Assembly: GCA_947475795.1 (NCBI GenBank)
Contig: CANJOX010000184.1
Span: forward strand, 1-6,558
Length of the DNA: 6,558 nucleotides
From: Gemmatimonadota bacterium
Lineage (GTDB): Bacteria > Gemmatimonadota > Gemmatimonadetes > Gemmatimonadales > Gemmatimonadaceae
Direction of reading: 5' to 3'
The position numbers were made by a program, and so were the translations under genes. Shown one piece after another: positions 5,893 through 6,558 of this stretch (positions within the stretch are counted from its first letter, which is position 1; each line of letters starts with the position of its first letter). The notes under the pieces are model-generated. The model searched no databases. It worked only from the letters and a program-made list of their open reading frames with translations, and was not told the origin of the DNA.

Positions 5893-6396
5893 ATGTCCCA
5901 CGCCACCCCATCGCCCACTGGCAGCCCCGCGCTGCCCGAGACGGCAGTGCCCGCCGCGGCACTCCCCGACGCGCTGGCCCGCACGCTGCGCCAGTTCCGC
6001 CTCCTCGAGCGGGAAGACAAGATGCAGGCGTTGCTGGGGTGGTCGAAGAAGCTGGAACCGCTGCCGGCCCGGCTGGCCGAGCTGGACCGGGCGGCGTTCA
6101 CCGTCCCGGAATGCCAGACCCGCGTGGACATCTTTCCCGAACGGCAGGCCGACGGCACCCTGCACTTCTACGCTGACGTGAATGCGCGGCAGTCACCGAC
6201 CGTGGCCGCGGTCCTCGCCATGACCTTCGCCGCCGTGAACGACCAGCTGCCGGCGGTTACCTTGGCACTTCCGGGCGACGTCGTGCGCTTGCTCATGCAG
6301 GACATCGGCCTCGGTGCCCGTGAATCCGGCCTGTCCGCCATGATTGCCCGTCTCAAGCGGTTCGCCGCCCAGAGCGATTCAGAGGGCACCGAGTAG
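5893..6396 (+). CDS. sufE: SufE family iron-sulfur assembly protein (cysteine desulfurase sulfur acceptor)
   Basis: SufE accepts persulfide sulfur from the cysteine desulfurase SufS through a single active cysteine and passes it to the SufBCD scaffold in the cytoplasm. This 167-residue protein shows the family layout. A helix with FRLLEREDKMQALLGWSKKL (35-54) leads into FTVPECQTRVDIFPE (69-83) with the presumed active Cys74, then HFYADVNARQSPTVAAVLA and a C-terminal helical section. The motif ECQT replaces the GCQS of E. coli SufE; the VPECQ form is known in actinobacterial and Deinococcus-like SufE proteins. The first 25 residues are Pro/Ala/Thr-rich and probably disordered. The frame is open far upstream, but conserved sequence begins only after the ATG at 5893. 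No Shine-Dalgarno is seen. No sufS or sufBCD is present in the window; the next gene is probably also iron-sulfur related. Confidence 0.9.
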   Translation: MSHATPSPTGSPALPETAVPAAALPDALARTLRQFRLLEREDKMQALLGWSKKLEPLPARLAELDRAAFTVPECQTRVDIFPERQADGTLHFYADVNARQSPTVAAVLAMTFAAVNDQLPAVTLALPGDVVRLLMQDIGLGARESGLSAMIARLKRFAAQSDSEGTE

Positions 6397-6420
6397 CAAC
6401 GCTCGTTCGCCTCCGGACCC

Positions 6421-6434
6421 CTTACTCCTTACTC
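6421..6434. repeat. Short 7-bp tandem repeat in the sufE-CDGSH gap
   Basis: CTTACTC occurs twice in tandem in a pyrimidine-rich leader just before the ATG at 6446. It is too short to interpret alone; it contributes to the pyrimidine-rich, Shine-Dalgarno-free leader of the next gene. Confidence 0.4.
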
Positions 6435-6445
6435 CCGACTGTTTC

Positions 6446-6558
6446 ATGCCCATTACCATCACCGTCCGCAAGAACGGTTCGTTCGGAATTTCCGCCGAAG
6501 ACGCCGCGCAGATCGTGCTCGTCGATCACACCGGCGCCGTCATTCCTCCCCGCGCCGA
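6446..6558 (+). CDS. Probable CDGSH iron-sulfur domain protein, 5' part
   Basis: An ATG at 6446 opens a frame of 37 codons that is still open at the window edge. It begins MPITITVRKNGSFGIS and continues with AAQIVLVDHTGAVIPP. This resembles the N-terminal beta-strands of small bacterial CDGSH proteins, which typically start with a TITVRxNGP-like stretch, then LxDxxGxxIP, and end with the CxCG...FCDGSH motif that binds a 2Fe-2S cluster. The cysteines would lie beyond the window, so the call rests on N-terminal pattern memory and on the position 49 bp after sufE on the same strand. The two may form an operon. No Shine-Dalgarno is present. If the continuation lacks a CDGSH motif the call is wrong. 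Confidence 0.55.
   Translation, partial: MPITITVRKNGSFGISAEDAAQIVLVDHTGAVIPPRA

Overview
The window looks like chromosomal DNA of a high-GC Gram-negative bacterium, most likely from the Gemmatimonadota. That placement is an inference. It rests on the high GC of most genes, a PEP-CTERM exported protein ending in an arginine cluster, an outer-membrane-type efflux adaptor with a lipoprotein signal, an actinobacterial/Deinococcus-like SufE active-site motif (VPECQT), and start codons that mostly lack a Shine-Dalgarno sequence. No RNA gene, CRISPR array, complete insertion sequence or integrase was found.

Layout from left to right. (1) At 1-594 on the minus strand is the N-terminal 198 codons of MsrP (YedY), the periplasmic molybdopterin methionine-sulfoxide reductase; the gene runs off the left edge. 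(2) A divergent intergenic region carries a 14-bp tandem repeat. It is followed by an NADPH-type aldo/keto reductase (697-1680, plus). (3) Immediately after the reductase stop is a short minus-strand fragment (1683-1715) that encodes the same C-terminal tail as the ABC permease found 1.2 kb further on. Between the two tails lies a lower-GC segment (about 1716-2906). It holds a 280-bp AT-richer leader, one PEP-CTERM protein gene (1997-2731, plus) and a perfect 22-bp-stem hairpin terminator. (4) A minus-strand three-gene efflux operon follows: lipoprotein HlyD/YbhG-type adaptor (4834-5811), ABC ATPase (4037-4837) and ABC-2 permease (2907-4040). The genes are joined by two 4-bp GTGA overlaps. (5) Divergent from it are sufE (5893-6396, plus) and the first 37 codons of a probable CDGSH iron-sulfur protein (6446 to the window end).

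Working relations. The efflux genes form a tripartite exporter resembling YbhG-YbhF-YbhS/R of E. coli, but with only one permease in this window. SufE and the CDGSH-like protein both belong to iron-sulfur metabolism. MsrP and the aldo/keto reductase share a divergent promoter region and both are redox or carbonyl repair enzymes, so shared stress control is possible but unproven.

The most interesting observation is the duplicated permease tail. The two 27-bp copies differ at six positions, and five of these changes leave the amino acid unchanged (the sixth is Glu/Asp). That pattern suggests two separately evolved coding ends. It recalls elements that insert at the 3' end of a gene and supply a replacement end, with the PEP-CTERM gene as cargo. 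Loss of a paralogous permease is the main alternative.
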